Shown here piece by piece: positions 45,573 to 55,029 of a DNA stretch of 64,000 bases (position 1 is its first letter; the number at the start of each line of letters is the position of its first letter). The notes beneath the pieces were generated by a model. The model had not been told where the DNA came from. It searched no databases and saw only the letters and a program-made list of their open reading frames with translations. The translations under genes and the position numbers were made by a program. Location of the stretch: contig NZ_FNPC01000003.1 of the NCBI RefSeq assembly GCF_900107205.1, positions 124,001 to 188,000 of the forward strand. Reading direction: 5' to 3'. Source of the stretch: Halopenitus persicus (lineage in GTDB: Archaea > Halobacteriota > Halobacteria > Halobacteriales > Haloferacaceae).

Positions 45573-45996
45573 TCAGATATCGATCGGTAGGGTGCGAGGG
45601 GTAAAAAGTCTCGTGGGGACGGTCGGGAGTCCTCGCGGCTTCGTCTCGCGGCTGACGAGCGCGTTCGGATTCCCGGCACATTATAAATAGATATAGATAT
45701 ATGATATAATATATTTAAATATAAGTACTGTTTGGATTATATTTCCGTCGATCGACGGAATGCAGTCGACTTCCCGTCGTATGAACCGCTTATCCGCCGT
45801 CTTTCAGGTGAGTGAGCGTGATTAAACGTGTCTCGGGAATGGATCGATGAGTCCGTGGGGACGTGTGGTCGAAGCGACGAAATAGGGATGATACTTGGGC
45901 TTAGATGGTGATATCGTTCGTCATCGATCCGTGACCCGTTGATACATATGATATCATATATTTAAAATCAATACATATATTATACTAAATGTGTAA
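45573..45996. other. AT-rich intergenic interval with a repeated element
   Basis: No gene is supported in these 424 bases. Two AT-rich elements are nearly the same: ATATGATATAATATATTTAA at 45699-45718 and ATATGATATCATATATTTAA at 45946-45965. The second lies at the 3' end of the ABC operon and the first near the start of the squalene synthase gene. They may be promoter/operator sites or remnants of a duplicated element. Confidence 0.5.
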
Positions 45997-46830
45997 TCAA
46001 TCAATCACTCTCGAGGAGAGCAGCTCCGCGACGAGGACGATCGACAGGGAGAAGACGACGATCACGGTGCCGACGGCGTTGATGGAGGGATTGAGTCCCG
46101 TCCGGATCATGGAGTAGATGACGATCGGGAGCGTCTCCGTGTTGGTGCCGATCCAGAAGAAGGTCTGGGTGAAGTTGTCGAAGGAGATCGTGAACGCGAA
46201 CAGCATCCCGGCGACGACGCCCGGGAGAATGAGCGGGAACGTCACCTCGAGGAAGGCGCGCGTCTCGGAGGCGCCGAGGTTCTTGGCGGCCTCCTCGAGG
46301 GACCGGTCGAACCCGTACAGCCGGGAGGAGACGACGAGGATCACGAACGGGAGCGTGATGATGACGTGGCCGAAGACGACCGACGCCATCGTCCCCTGCA
46401 CGCCGAAGAGGTTGTACAGCGTGAGCATCGCGATCCCGGTCACGACCCACGGGACGACGACCGGCGACATGAAGACGGTGTTCAACACGCTCGCGTCCAG
46501 CAGCCGCGAGTCGAAGTCGTTCCGCACCATCCCCAACGCCGTGATCGTGCCGACGATCCCCGCCCCGATGGCCGCCAACACGCCGATCTGGAGGCTCTGA
46601 AAGACCGCGGCCGTGAGCCGTTCGTCCTCGAGCATCGTCGCGTACCACTCGAGGGTGAACCCCTCCATCGGGAACGCGGGCACGCGCGCCTCGGTGAACG
46701 AGAGCGCGATGACGATGACGATCGGCGCGTACAGGAAGACGTAGACGCCGCCGGTCAGCAGCCGGAGGAGCCGACCGCCGGTCCGGTCGGAGACGTCGAC
46801 GCGCTCGAGGAGTGCGTGGATCCCCCTCAC
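45997..46830 (-). CDS. ABC importer permease, PotC type
   Basis: A 277-residue permease with six helices and the EAA loop EEAAKNLGASETRAFLEVTFPLILPG, typical of spermidine/putrescine, iron and related type I importers. It is last in an operon of binding protein, ATPase and two permeases, with a 4-nt overlap to the upstream permease. Substrate is inferred from neighbours to be an amine or zwitterionic solute. Confidence 0.9.
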   Translation of the reverse strand: MRGIHALLERVDVSDRTGGRLLRLLTGGVYVFLYAPIVIVIALSFTEARVPAFPMEGFTLEWYATMLEDERLTAAVFQSLQIGVLAAIGAGIVGTITALGMVRNDFDSRLLDASVLNTVFMSPVVVPWVVTGIAMLTLYNLFGVQGTMASVVFGHVIITLPFVILVVSSRLYGFDRSLEEAAKNLGASETRAFLEVTFPLILPGVVAGMLFAFTISFDNFTQTFFWIGTNTETLPIVIYSMIRTGLNPSINAVGTVIVVFSLSIVLVAELLSSRVID

Positions 46831-47774
46831 GAGGCCTCACCTCCGCCGTAGAGCCCCTCGAGTCCGACGACCCGGTTGAACAGGAACACGATCAGGAGGA
46901 CGAACGCGGTCACGGCGATGGCCATCGCGCTCCCGAGGCTCCAGTCGAAGTACTGGATGTAGGTGTCGCCGATCACGTTCGCGATCATGATGTGGCTGTC
47001 GCCGCCCAACAGCAGCGGGATCACGAAGGCGCCGAACGCGAGCACGAACGAGATCGCGACCCCGGTCGCGGCGCCCGGGATCGACTGCGGAAGCGTGACC
47101 TCGTAGAACGCCTGCAGCTTGTTCGCGCCGAGGTTCTTGGCGGCCTCGACGTGTGACTCGTCGATCTTGTCCATCGAGACGTACAGCGGCAAGACCATGT
47201 ACGGCAGCAGTACGTGCACCAACCCGACCACGATCGCGTTCTGGCTGAACAGCAGCCCCATCGGCTGGTCGACGACCCCGAGGACCTCGATGAAGAGGTA
47301 GTTGATGATTCCCTGCTCGCTGAAGATCAGCCGCCAGGCGTACGTCCGGATGACGAGGTTGATCCAGAACGGCAACACGATCAGCAACACGAGCACGTTC
47401 TTCCACCGGGTGTCGCTGAACGCGAGCAGGTACGCGACCGGGTACGCCAACGCCAGCGTCGCCAGGGTCGTCTTCACCGAGATGACGAACGAGTCCCAAA
47501 AGACCGACGTGTAGAGGTCGTTGTTGATGAACTCGACGTAGTTCCCGACGGTGAACCGGATCGCCTCCTCGGGCGGCGCCTGCTGGAGGACGCTGTAGAA
47601 CACGATGATGGCGATCGAGACCAGAAACGTCGACAGGACGAGGAGTCCGACCAGCAGCTGTACGGCGGGAACGATCCGCCGGTTCCGGTAGACGTACCCG
47701 TTCAACCGGTCGACCGCCGCGAGAACCGACTCGGTGAACCCGCCAGGGATCGAACCGCCGCCGAGCGACGTCAT
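46827..47774 (-). CDS. ABC importer permease, PotB type
   Basis: A 315-residue permease with six helices and the EAA loop VEAAKNLGANKLQAFYEVTLPQSIPG. It overlaps its neighbours on both sides by four bases (ATGA-type), showing tight coupling. Pairs with the PotC-type subunit. Confidence 0.9.
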   Translation of the reverse strand: MTSLGGGSIPGGFTESVLAAVDRLNGYVYRNRRIVPAVQLLVGLLVLSTFLVSIAIIVFYSVLQQAPPEEAIRFTVGNYVEFINNDLYTSVFWDSFVISVKTTLATLALAYPVAYLLAFSDTRWKNVLVLLIVLPFWINLVIRTYAWRLIFSEQGIINYLFIEVLGVVDQPMGLLFSQNAIVVGLVHVLLPYMVLPLYVSMDKIDESHVEAAKNLGANKLQAFYEVTLPQSIPGAATGVAISFVLAFGAFVIPLLLGGDSHIMIANVIGDTYIQYFDWSLGSAMAIAVTAFVLLIVFLFNRVVGLEGLYGGGEAS

Positions 47775-48877
47775 TGTCCCTCCAGCAGGCAGACGTGATC
47801 CTCGGCGTTCCAGTACACCAGCACGTCGTCACCCGCCTCGAAGGCAGTCCCGGACTCGCGGCCGGTCGTTTCGACGACGATCTCCTCCCCGTCGGCGTCG
47901 ACGAGGAACGTGGTCTCCTTGCCCTGGAACGTCTTCGACCGGATCGTTCCCGACACGGCGACGTCGCCGTCCGGCTCCGCTGACGCCATCCGGAGATTCT
48001 CCGGCCGGACGGAGAGGGTGACCGCGTCCCCCGCGTCGACGTTGCCGTCCAGCCGATCACCGGACGCGTGTACCGATCCGGCGGGAAGGTCCTCGAGCGC
48101 GATGGTCGCCCGCGTTCCGTCCATCGCGTCCACGGTGCCCGCGAGGAGGTTCGACTCCCCGATGAAGTCGGCCACGAAGCGGTTCGTCGGCTCGTGATAC
48201 ACCTCCTCCGGCGTCCCGATCTGCTCGGCGGTGCCGTCGTTCATCACGGCCAACCGGTCGCTCAACGAGAGGGCGACCTCCTGGTCGTGGGTCACGTAGA
48301 TGGTGGTGATCCCCAGCTCGGTCTGGATCCGCTTGAGCTCGAACTGCATCTGCTTGCGCAGCTTCAGGTCGAGGTTGGAGATCGGCTCGTCCAGCACGAG
48401 CACCGAGGGCTCGATGACGAGCGCCCGCGCGAGCGCCACGCGCTGTTGCTGGCCGCCGGACAGCTCCCCGGGTGATCGGTCCTCCATCCCCGGGAGGCCG
48501 ACGAGCTCGAGGCTGTCGGCGACGCGCTCGGCACGCTCCGCCTCGGGAACGCCCTCCATCTTCAGGCCGAACCCAACGTTCTCGCCCACCGTCTTGTGCG
48601 GGAACAGGGCATAGCTCTGGAACACCATTCCGACGTCGCGTTCGTAGGGAGGTCGGTCCGTGACGTCGTCGTCGCCGATCGAAACGGTTCCGTCGGTCGG
48701 GCGTTCGAACCCGGCGATCATCCGCAGCGTCGTGGTCTTGCCGCAGCCGCTCGGCCCGAGCAGCGAGAAGAACTCCCCCTCCTCGATCTCGAAGGCCATG
48801 TCCTCGACGGCGCGGACGTCGCCGAAGTCCTTGGTCAACTCGGTCACGGTGACCGATCGGGAGTCGGATTCCGTCAT
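47771..48877 (-). CDS. ABC importer ATPase, PotA type
   Basis: A 368-residue ATPase. Walker A GPSGCGKTTT, signature ELSGGQQQRVALARAL, Walker B VLVLDEP and H-loop YVTHDQEVA are intact. A C-terminal TOBE domain starts near residue 240 (NRFVADFIGESNLLAGTV), as in PotA/FbpC/UgpC-type ATPases. Its stop overlaps the PotB-type start. Confidence 0.92.
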   Translation of the reverse strand: MTESDSRSVTVTELTKDFGDVRAVEDMAFEIEEGEFFSLLGPSGCGKTTTLRMIAGFERPTDGTVSIGDDDVTDRPPYERDVGMVFQSYALFPHKTVGENVGFGLKMEGVPEAERAERVADSLELVGLPGMEDRSPGELSGGQQQRVALARALVIEPSVLVLDEPISNLDLKLRKQMQFELKRIQTELGITTIYVTHDQEVALSLSDRLAVMNDGTAEQIGTPEEVYHEPTNRFVADFIGESNLLAGTVDAMDGTRATIALEDLPAGSVHASGDRLDGNVDAGDAVTLSVRPENLRMASAEPDGDVAVSGTIRSKTFQGKETTFLVDADGEEIVVETTGRESGTAFEAGDDVLVYWNAEDHVCLLEGQ

Positions 48878-48976
48878 CGTTCCACCCGCATCACGGAATC
48901 ACCCGAGCATAATGCTTGCCGAATACGTCGAGGTTTTGATGGTTCGAAGCGCACGATTGTTGCCTCGGTGAACGGG

Positions 48977-50191
48977 TCACTGTCGCGTGATCTCCTGGAA
49001 CCGCTGGGCCCACTCCTGCTGGTTCGGCGCGAAGACGTCCTGGTCCCAGATGTGGATCCGGTCCGGGTACTGGACGTCGGGGATCTCCTGATAGGACTCG
49101 GGGGCGTCGCTGAACGCGTTGGCCTGACCGTAGTGGATCTCCTCGGCGAGCCGTCGCGACGGCTCCTCCTGAAGGACGTAATCTAAGAGCAGCTCGGCGG
49201 TGTATCGGCGCGGGTCCTCGATCTCGTCGTTGATCGCCCACACGCTCACGTAGCCCGTCGCGCCCTCCTCGGGAAGCGTGTACTCGACGGGAACGCCCTC
49301 CTCGTCCCGGAGCGACTGCACCCGACCGACCCAGCAGTTGCCGGCCACCGCGGACTCGTTCGTGTACAGCTCCTCGGCGGTCGCGGCGGAGTCCCACCAC
49401 TGGTACATGTATTCGTTCTGCTGGCTGACCCGGTCGAAGACGGTGTCGACCGCGTCCCCGCCGCCCTCGAGCGTGTTGAAGTCGATCCCCTCCTCGAGCG
49501 CGGCGTTGCCCACCACCGGCGCGGTGAACCCGCTGTAGGTGAGCTGGCCGCTCAGCTCCTCGGTGTACAACTCCGACCAGCTCGTGGGCGCCGAATCGAA
49601 CGTCTCCGTGTTGTAGGTCAGCCCGTAGGCGCCGTAGGTGTTCGGGACGTGGTGCACCCGGTCGCCGGGATCGTAGGGCACCTCCTCCGGGTGGAACGTT
49701 TCGATGGCGTCGTAATGTGGGATGTTCTCGAGCCGGAGCGGCGCGAAGATGTCCTCGTTCACGCCACGGTACAACGCCGGGTCGACCATCAACATCGCGT
49801 CGAGGTCGACCTGTCCCGCCCGGATCTGCGAGATGACCTGGTTCGCGTTGCCGTACGGCTGCAGGTCGACGGAGACGCCGTACTCCTCCTCGAAGGGGGT
49901 GATGATCGTCTCGTCCATCGCCCGCAGCCACGCGCCGCCGGTGGAGTAGAACGTGATCTCGTCGGCGAGCTCCGGATCACCGGACCCGGTCGTCTCCCCG
50001 TTCCCGTCGCCGTTCCCGTTTCCGCCGCCGTTGCCGTTCCCGTCCCCGTTACCGCTGCCGTTGCCGTTTCCACCGCCGCCGAGGCAACCGCTTACGGTGG
50101 CTCCGACGGTGACGCCGACGGCCGAGTTCCGGAGGAACCGTCGTCTCGTTGCGTGGCCCTCGCTACCGCGATGTCGATCAGTGTCTGTCAT
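48977..50191 (-). CDS. ABC importer substrate-binding lipoprotein, PotD type
   Basis: A 404-residue receptor with Tat signal (TRRRFLRNSAVG), lipobox VSGC, a Gly/Asn linker coded by repeats, and a PotD/FbpA-like periplasmic fold (ITFYSTGGAWLRAMDETII, VPNTYGAYGLTYNTETF, TSWSELYTEELSGQL). The last is the typical W-x-x-L-y segment of polyamine and phosphonate receptors. It begins the operon; the promoter element TTTAATATGG lies about 34 nt upstream. Likely ligands are polyamines, ectoine-type or other amine solutes. Confidence 0.9.
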   Translation of the reverse strand: MTDTDRHRGSEGHATRRRFLRNSAVGVTVGATVSGCLGGGGNGNGSGNGDGNGNGGGNGNGDGNGETTGSGDPELADEITFYSTGGAWLRAMDETIITPFEEEYGVSVDLQPYGNANQVISQIRAGQVDLDAMLMVDPALYRGVNEDIFAPLRLENIPHYDAIETFHPEEVPYDPGDRVHHVPNTYGAYGLTYNTETFDSAPTSWSELYTEELSGQLTYSGFTAPVVGNAALEEGIDFNTLEGGGDAVDTVFDRVSQQNEYMYQWWDSAATAEELYTNESAVAGNCWVGRVQSLRDEEGVPVEYTLPEEGATGYVSVWAINDEIEDPRRYTAELLLDYVLQEEPSRRLAEEIHYGQANAFSDAPESYQEIPDVQYPDRIHIWDQDVFAPNQQEWAQRFQEITRQ

Positions 50192-50285
50192 TGGCTGACA
50201 CTCCCTATTCGTGAGTAATCCATATTAAATTTTTCTACAATATTCGCCGCTACCAGCCGTGTACTTTCGTCGAAGGTCGCGATTC

Positions 50286-50371
50286 GAGGAGTTCGGTCGT
50301 CGAGGAGCCCGGTCGTCGAGGAGCCCGGTCATCGAGGAGTTCGGCCGTCGAGGCGTTCAGCGGTCGAGGAG
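50286..50371. repeat. 16-bp tandem repeat, about 5.5 copies
   Basis: GAGGAG(T/C)(T/C)CGGTCGTC units start at 50286, 50302, 50318, 50334, 50350 and 50366. The array lies between the amine oxidase gene end and the binding-protein gene promoter. Confidence 0.8.
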
Positions 50372-50404
50372 CGCCGCCCGCCGGCTCTCGTCTCCCGCCG
50401 GCAC

Positions 50405-51595
50405 TCAGAACTCGATCCCGCCGCCGTGACCCCCATCGTCGTCCGCGAACCGCGACAGCGAGAAGAACTCGAGGTCGGTCAGCTCCGACCGTCCGTCCTC
50501 GATCAGGTCGGTCATCAGCCGACCGATCGCGGGCGCGTGTTTGAATCCGTGCCCGGAGAAGCCGCACGCGAGGTAACAGCCCGCGGGTCCACACTCGTCG
50601 AGGATGAAATCGTGGTCCGGCGTGTTGGAGTAGACGCCGCTGTACCGCCCCTGGACCCCGGCGTCCTCGAGTCCGGGAACGTACTCCGAAAGCGTCGCGT
50701 GGAGTTCGAGCAGCGTCTCCTGGTCCGGCGTGTTCCGGTAGTCGTCGGGATCGCAGGTCTCGCCGGAGTGGTGCGTCGCGATGAGGGCGCCGCCGCCGAA
50801 CTCCGAACGTGCGTAGTACCCGCCCGGCAGACCGGCCGTCGGGAGCACGTCCGGATGTCGCTCGAGATACTCCTCGCTCGGGTCCAACAGGATGACGCGC
50901 TCGCGCGACGGCGTGATCGGCACGTCGACGTCGAGCTCCGCGGCGAGACGCGGGGTCCACGGTCCGGCGGCCAGAACCGCCGTCTCACATTCGACCGAAC
51001 CGTCCGTCGTCTCAACCGCCGTGACGGTGTCGTCCTCGACGTCGAATCCCTCGACCGCCACGCCGGTGACGACCGTGCCGCCCGCGTCCTGCACCGCGCG
51101 GGCGAACCCGGACGCGACGTCGGTTCCGTCGGAGTAGGCGGCGTCGTCGTCGCTCACCGCGAAGTCGAACTCCTCGAGGTCGAACATCGGGAACTCCCGC
51201 TCCATCGCCGCGCCCTCGTATCGGGAAACGGGACGGTCGAGCCGCTCGAGGATCTCCCGGCCGTTCTCGGCGTAGTCGGCGGTCTCCGTTCCCTCCGCCG
51301 CGAAGGTGACGCGGCGGTTCCGCTCGAAGGCGATCGGCTCGCCGACCTCCTCCTCGAAGCGGCTGTAGAACCGATAGCTCCAGTCGGCCAATCGCGTGTA
51401 GCGCTCCTTCTCGCCGTAGTGTCGTCTGATGATCGCCGAGGAGTCGCCGGTCGATCCGGCGCCGATGGCGTCCTTCTCGAGCAGGGTCACCTCCCTGTCG
51501 GCCTCGGTGGTCAGGAAGTAGGCGATGCTCGTGCCGATGACGCCGCCGCCGATGACGACGACGTCGGTCTCCGTGGGTAGCTCGGGGGTCGTGCT
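50405..51595 (-). CDS. FAD-dependent amine oxidase/dehydrogenase (DAO family)
   Basis: A 396-residue flavoprotein. DVVVIGGGVIGTSIAYFL is the FAD motif; GAGSTGDSSAIIRRHY and the C-terminal GCYLACGFSGHGFKHAPAIG are typical of glycine/sarcosine oxidase, dimethylglycine dehydrogenase and PuuB-type proteins. It would oxidise a secondary or primary amine next to a carboxylate or glutamyl group. ATG 51595 is chosen; an in-frame GTG at 51661, 13 bases after the M24 gene stop, is an alternative. It is co-directional with the M24 hydrolase gene, probably one operon. Confidence 0.86.
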   Translation of the reverse strand, partial: STTPELPTETDVVVIGGGVIGTSIAYFLTTEADREVTLLEKDAIGAGSTGDSSAIIRRHYGEKERYTRLADWSYRFYSRFEEEVGEPIAFERNRRVTFAAEGTETADYAENGREILERLDRPVSRYEGAAMEREFPMFDLEEFDFAVSDDDAAYSDGTDVASGFARAVQDAGGTVVTGVAVEGFDVEDDTVTAVETTDGSVECETAVLAAGPWTPRLAAELDVDVPITPSRERVILLDPSEEYLERHPDVLPTAGLPGGYYARSEFGGGALIATHHSGETCDPDDYRNTPDQETLLELHATLSEYVPGLEDAGVQGRYSGVYSNTPDHDFILDECGPAGCYLACGFSGHGFKHAPAIGRLMTDLIEDGRSELTDLEFFSLSRFADDDGGHGGGIEF

Positions 51596-51674
51596 CATGC
51601 TGTGGATCGCTGGTTCGCGGGTCTCGTTGTTTCGGTCGTCGACGTCGATTCGTCCGGTCACCGCCTCGATCGCG

Positions 51675-52862
51675 TCACTCCTTGACGATCAGTTCGCGCG
51701 GAACGTCGGCCAACACCTCCGCGCCGTCCTCGGTCACGCGGAACGACTCGCTGATTTCGATCCCGTAGTCGTCGAACCAGACGCCGGGGATCATGTGGAA
51801 CACCATGTTCGGCCGCAGCTCGGTCTCGTCGCCGGGACGGATGCTCACCGATCCCTCCACCCAGGAGGGCGGGTACCCGATCCCCGTCGAGTACCCGATC
51901 CGGGATTCCTTCTCGACGGTAGTGCCCGCGATCTCCTCGCGCCAGGCTCGTTCGACCGACTCGGCGGTCACGCCGGGTTCGACGGCGTCCAGGGCCGCCT
52001 CCAGGCCGTCGATGATGACGGCGGCCGCGCGTTCGGCTTCGGCGGGCGGCTCGCCGAGGAACATCGTCCGCGTCAGCGGGGAGTGATACCTGTTCACCAC
52101 GCCGGCGAGCTCGAGGATGACCGGCTCGCCCGCCTCGTACTCCTCGTCGGTCCACGTCAGGTGCGGCGACCCGGTCCCCTCGCCGGCGGGCATCAGGGGC
52201 ACGATCGCGGGGTAATCGCCGCCGGTCCCGTCCGCGCCGCTGTAGAGAGCCTCGTGAACCGCGGCCGCGGCATCACACTTCCGGACGCCCGGTCCGATCG
52301 TCTCGATCCCGACCTCCATCGCCCGCTCGGAGATCGCGGCGGCTCGCTGGTGGTACTCGATCTCGGCTTCGCTTTTGACCATTCGGCAGTAGTTGACCAG
52401 CTTCGTCGCGTCCTCGACGGCCGCGCCGGTCGGCAGCGCGGCGGTAAACGCCTGATGGGCGCGAGCGGTGTAGTAGTCCGCGTCCAGTTCGACGCCGATC
52501 GTTCCGTCCGCGAGCTCCCACTCATCGAGGCGGTCGACGACGAACTCCATCGGGTGCAGCTCGGAGTCGACGTAGTCGTCGGAGTAAAGCAGGACGTGTT
52601 CCCGGTCCAACCACGTCGTCTCGCGGGCGCACGTGAGGTCCTGTTCGCGCCCGATCCAGACCGGCTGGTCCCGGTCGTGCGTGACCGCGAGGATCTGCGG
52701 CACATAAAAGGAGTAGGCGTCGTACCCCGAGAGGTAGTAGATGTTCGCCGGATCCGTCACCAGGAGGACGTCGAGCCCGCGATCGCGCATCCGTCGCTTG
52801 GCGGCTCGGAGTCGATCACGAAACTCGGACGTACTGAACGGCACTGACGCTGTCGAACCCAT
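51675..52862 (-). CDS. M24-family hydrolase, DoeA/creatinase-like
   Basis: A 395-residue pita-bread protein with a creatinase N-domain (LLVTDPANIYYLSGYDAYSF). In the catalytic domain VILELAGVVNRYHSPLTRT replaces the D...D metal-ligand block of prolidases with Glu and Pro, and the late blocks read SRIGYSTGIGYPPSWVEG and HMIPGVWFDDYGIEISESF. This pattern, with the ending LADVPRELIVK, matches ectoine hydrolase (DoeA/EutD) and creatinase-like enzymes that work without metal. The start ATG 52862 follows an AT-rich promoter (TTATACAT, about 23-26 nt upstream). An Arg-rich longer frame to 53159 is rejected. Confidence 0.84.
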   Translation of the reverse strand: MGSTASVPFSTSEFRDRLRAAKRRMRDRGLDVLLVTDPANIYYLSGYDAYSFYVPQILAVTHDRDQPVWIGREQDLTCARETTWLDREHVLLYSDDYVDSELHPMEFVVDRLDEWELADGTIGVELDADYYTARAHQAFTAALPTGAAVEDATKLVNYCRMVKSEAEIEYHQRAAAISERAMEVGIETIGPGVRKCDAAAAVHEALYSGADGTGGDYPAIVPLMPAGEGTGSPHLTWTDEEYEAGEPVILELAGVVNRYHSPLTRTMFLGEPPAEAERAAAVIIDGLEAALDAVEPGVTAESVERAWREEIAGTTVEKESRIGYSTGIGYPPSWVEGSVSIRPGDETELRPNMVFHMIPGVWFDDYGIEISESFRVTEDGAEVLADVPRELIVKE

Positions 52863-53329
52863 ACCACCACCTGCGATCACGTTATACATAAGTTCTTTTA
52901 TTATTTTATTTATACTTGGTCGGCTCGACGCGTGGCCGTCCGACTTCTGACGTCGGTCCCGGTCGCCGCTCCGGTTCAATATACACGAATTTCGTTGTTT
53001 TACATACGAAATCAGTGTACGATGTTCGGCTTCGCGACCGCGGTCGAGGAACCGCCGTTCGGGCGGATGTGTCGATCCCTCGGAGCCACGCACACATCGG
53101 TCGACGTCTCCCGACGTGGCGTTCGAGATGTGCGAACGAAAAACACGATGATCGTTCACAATATACGTCGTCTCGGATCGATCCGGCGCTTCGTCCCCGA
53201 CGTGGATCCGATCTTAAAATTCGATTGTGAATGGATTCATTTAACTCTCCTCTTCGTGATTTAACCGTCGGCGTCGAAAGCCGTTCGATCATTGCGAACT
53301 TTAATGTGCGTGGGGTGTTGCCATCCCGT
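52863..53329. other. Divergent promoter region with inverted repeat
   Basis: This 467-bp interval separates the M24 operon from an IclR gene. It holds the M24 promoter (52880-52915, very AT-rich), an inverted repeat ATTTCGT-N10-ACGAAAT (52989-53012) and the IclR promoter (AACTTTAATG, 53297-53306). Short frames in all directions lack family features. Confidence 0.5.
52989..53012. promoter_or_regulatory. Inverted repeat, candidate IclR operator
   Basis: Arms ATTTCGT (52989-52995) and ACGAAAT (53006-53012) are perfect 7-bp complements; the first arm is also part of the local palindrome ACGAATTTCGT. It lies in the divergent region between the M24 operon and an IclR gene. Confidence 0.35.
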
Positions 53330-54085
53330 ATGGACCGAACGCTCGAAACGACGGAGACGTCCTTCGACGTCATCGAGGCGATCCAGGACCTCGAGGGTGC
53401 CACCCTCTCCGAGCTCCGCGACCGGATGGACCTTCCGAAGAGCACGCTGTATTACCACCTCAACACGCTCGAACGGCGCGGCTATCTGATCAAGGAGCGT
53501 GGCGAGTACAACGTCGGGCTGAAGTTCCTCGTCCACGGCCAGTACGCCAGAACCCGGCGGCCCGAGTTCGAACTGGCGCGGGAGTCGACGTCCCGGCTGG
53601 CGAACCAGCTGAACGAGAACGCCGACTTCTCCGTGGAGGAGCACGGCCAGCTGATGGTGATCCACCACGTGGTGGGCGAATCCGCGAAACACGGGTTCCA
53701 GCTCGGACAGGCCGAGAACATGCCGACGACCGCGGCCGGAAAGGCCATCCTGGCCGAGTATCCCCGGTCGCGCGTCGAGGAGATCGTCGCCGAGCACGGC
53801 TTCGAGGGGACGGATCGGGCGCCGACCTCGGTCGGGGAGCTTCTCGATCGCCTCGAGACGGTCCGCGAGCGCGGGTTCGCGGTCAACGACGAGGAGTGGG
53901 TCGAGGGGCTCTGTGCGATGAGCGGGGCGGTGACCCATCCGGACGGATCGGTGCTCGGCGCGTTGAGCGTGATGCTTCCGAGCTTCCGGTTCGACGAGGA
54001 GACGATGGAGAGTTACGCGCTGCCGCTCCGGGAGTCGATCGATCGACTCGAGGGACGACTTGAGTCGCAGTATCGGTCCGAATAG
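53330..54085 (+). CDS. IclR-family transcriptional regulator
   Basis: A 251-residue regulator with a winged helix (residues 1-70, ATLSELRDRMDLPKSTLYYH) and an IclR effector domain (MPTTAAGKAILAEYP, GLCAMSGAVTHPDGSVLGAL). ATG 53330 lies 29 nt after a TATA-like element. It is divergent from the M24/amine oxidase/ABC genes and is their likely controller. The frame further upstream to 53231 is not needed. Confidence 0.9.
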   Translation: MDRTLETTETSFDVIEAIQDLEGATLSELRDRMDLPKSTLYYHLNTLERRGYLIKERGEYNVGLKFLVHGQYARTRRPEFELARESTSRLANQLNENADFSVEEHGQLMVIHHVVGESAKHGFQLGQAENMPTTAAGKAILAEYPRSRVEEIVAEHGFEGTDRAPTSVGELLDRLETVRERGFAVNDEEWVEGLCAMSGAVTHPDGSVLGALSVMLPSFRFDEETMESYALPLRESIDRLEGRLESQYRSE

Positions 54086-54540
54086 ATTACAGGGATATAT
54101 TTGTAATTCTCCGAACGGCCGTCACGGGGGGCGAAAAGCGGTTTACACGGCCCGATGCCGTTCGACGTACATTCCATATCTATGTCCCTTCCATAGAAAT
54201 ATATGTAGTCAGGTACTTATTCGTATGACGTTCACCGTGACGATCGCCGCATAAACGCCGGTCTCGAGGAGACGTCCGTCCGATACGCATTATAAACGCG
54301 ATCGTCGATATAAACACTATATACCGGGAAAACCGTCTATACTGGCGTATTCGTTTCCATATCTCCTATTTTTACGTCGAAATCATACCGTTCCTCCGGC
54401 CGAGGAGGTCAATTACGGAGATCGATCGAAGCCGCTAAACATATTATTTATTGTATACTAATGTATTAGTTATGTCCGGCTCGAAACGTAGAACGGGAGT
54501 CGAAGACGCCACCGTCAAACGGTGAACGTCGACCGGAACG
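54086..54540. other. AT-rich intergenic interval
   Basis: The IclR and Lrp genes converge on these 455 bases. Composition is AT-rich with several TATA-like runs (54092-54104, 54200-54214, 54296-54330, 54438-54472). No gene, RNA fold or repeat stands out. Confidence 0.4.
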
Positions 54541-55029
54541 TTACTCCTCGAGGATCGCGTCGACGAGCGTCTCGTGGTCGAAGTCGTTGATCGGGTGGCT
54601 CTCGTTTTTGACCGTCGTGATCACGAACTTGGAGCTCGTGCGCCGGATCTCGTCGATCGACTCGTAGGACTCCACGAGGTCCTCGACCATCCGTCGGTCG
54701 GTGACGTGTGCGATGACGATGAAGTCGGTGTCGCCCATCGTGAAGTACACCTGGTTGACGCCCTCGATCTCGCCGATCCGCTCGCCGACTGACTCGTGGT
54801 AGCCCTCCTCGTATTCGGCGTACACCTCGCTTATCAGCACGATGGACAGCCCCACCTTCGACAGGTCCATCTCGTAGAGGTCGTTCCGGATGACGCCCTT
54901 CTCGCGGAGCTGCTCGATCCGGTAGTGGACGGTCGATTTGGGGATCCCGGTGTGTTCGTGGATCCGCTCCGGGCTGTTGATCCGTTCCGAGGCGATCGTC
55001 TCGAGGATGCGTAGGTCTTTTTCGTCCAT
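54541..55029 (-). CDS. Lrp/AsnC-family transcriptional regulator
   Basis: A 162-residue regulator: a winged helix (MDEKDLRILETIASERINSP, GIPKSTVHYRIEQLREKGVI) and a C-terminal RAM/AsnC ligand domain (VNQVYFTMGDTDFIVIAHVT). AsnC-type regulators often accompany ectoine (DoeX/AsnC) and amino acid catabolic genes. It sits between the IclR and HDAC-family genes. The ligand is probably an amino acid. Confidence 0.9.
   Translation of the reverse strand: MDEKDLRILETIASERINSPERIHEHTGIPKSTVHYRIEQLREKGVIRNDLYEMDLSKVGLSIVLISEVYAEYEEGYHESVGERIGEIEGVNQVYFTMGDTDFIVIAHVTDRRMVEDLVESYESIDEIRRTSSKFVITTVKNESHPINDFDHETLVDAILEE

Noticed and set aside
52916-53264. Overlapping short frames before the second IclR gene
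   Set aside because: Arg/Ser-rich, mutually overlapping, unlike the acidic proteome; they lie in a divergent promoter region.
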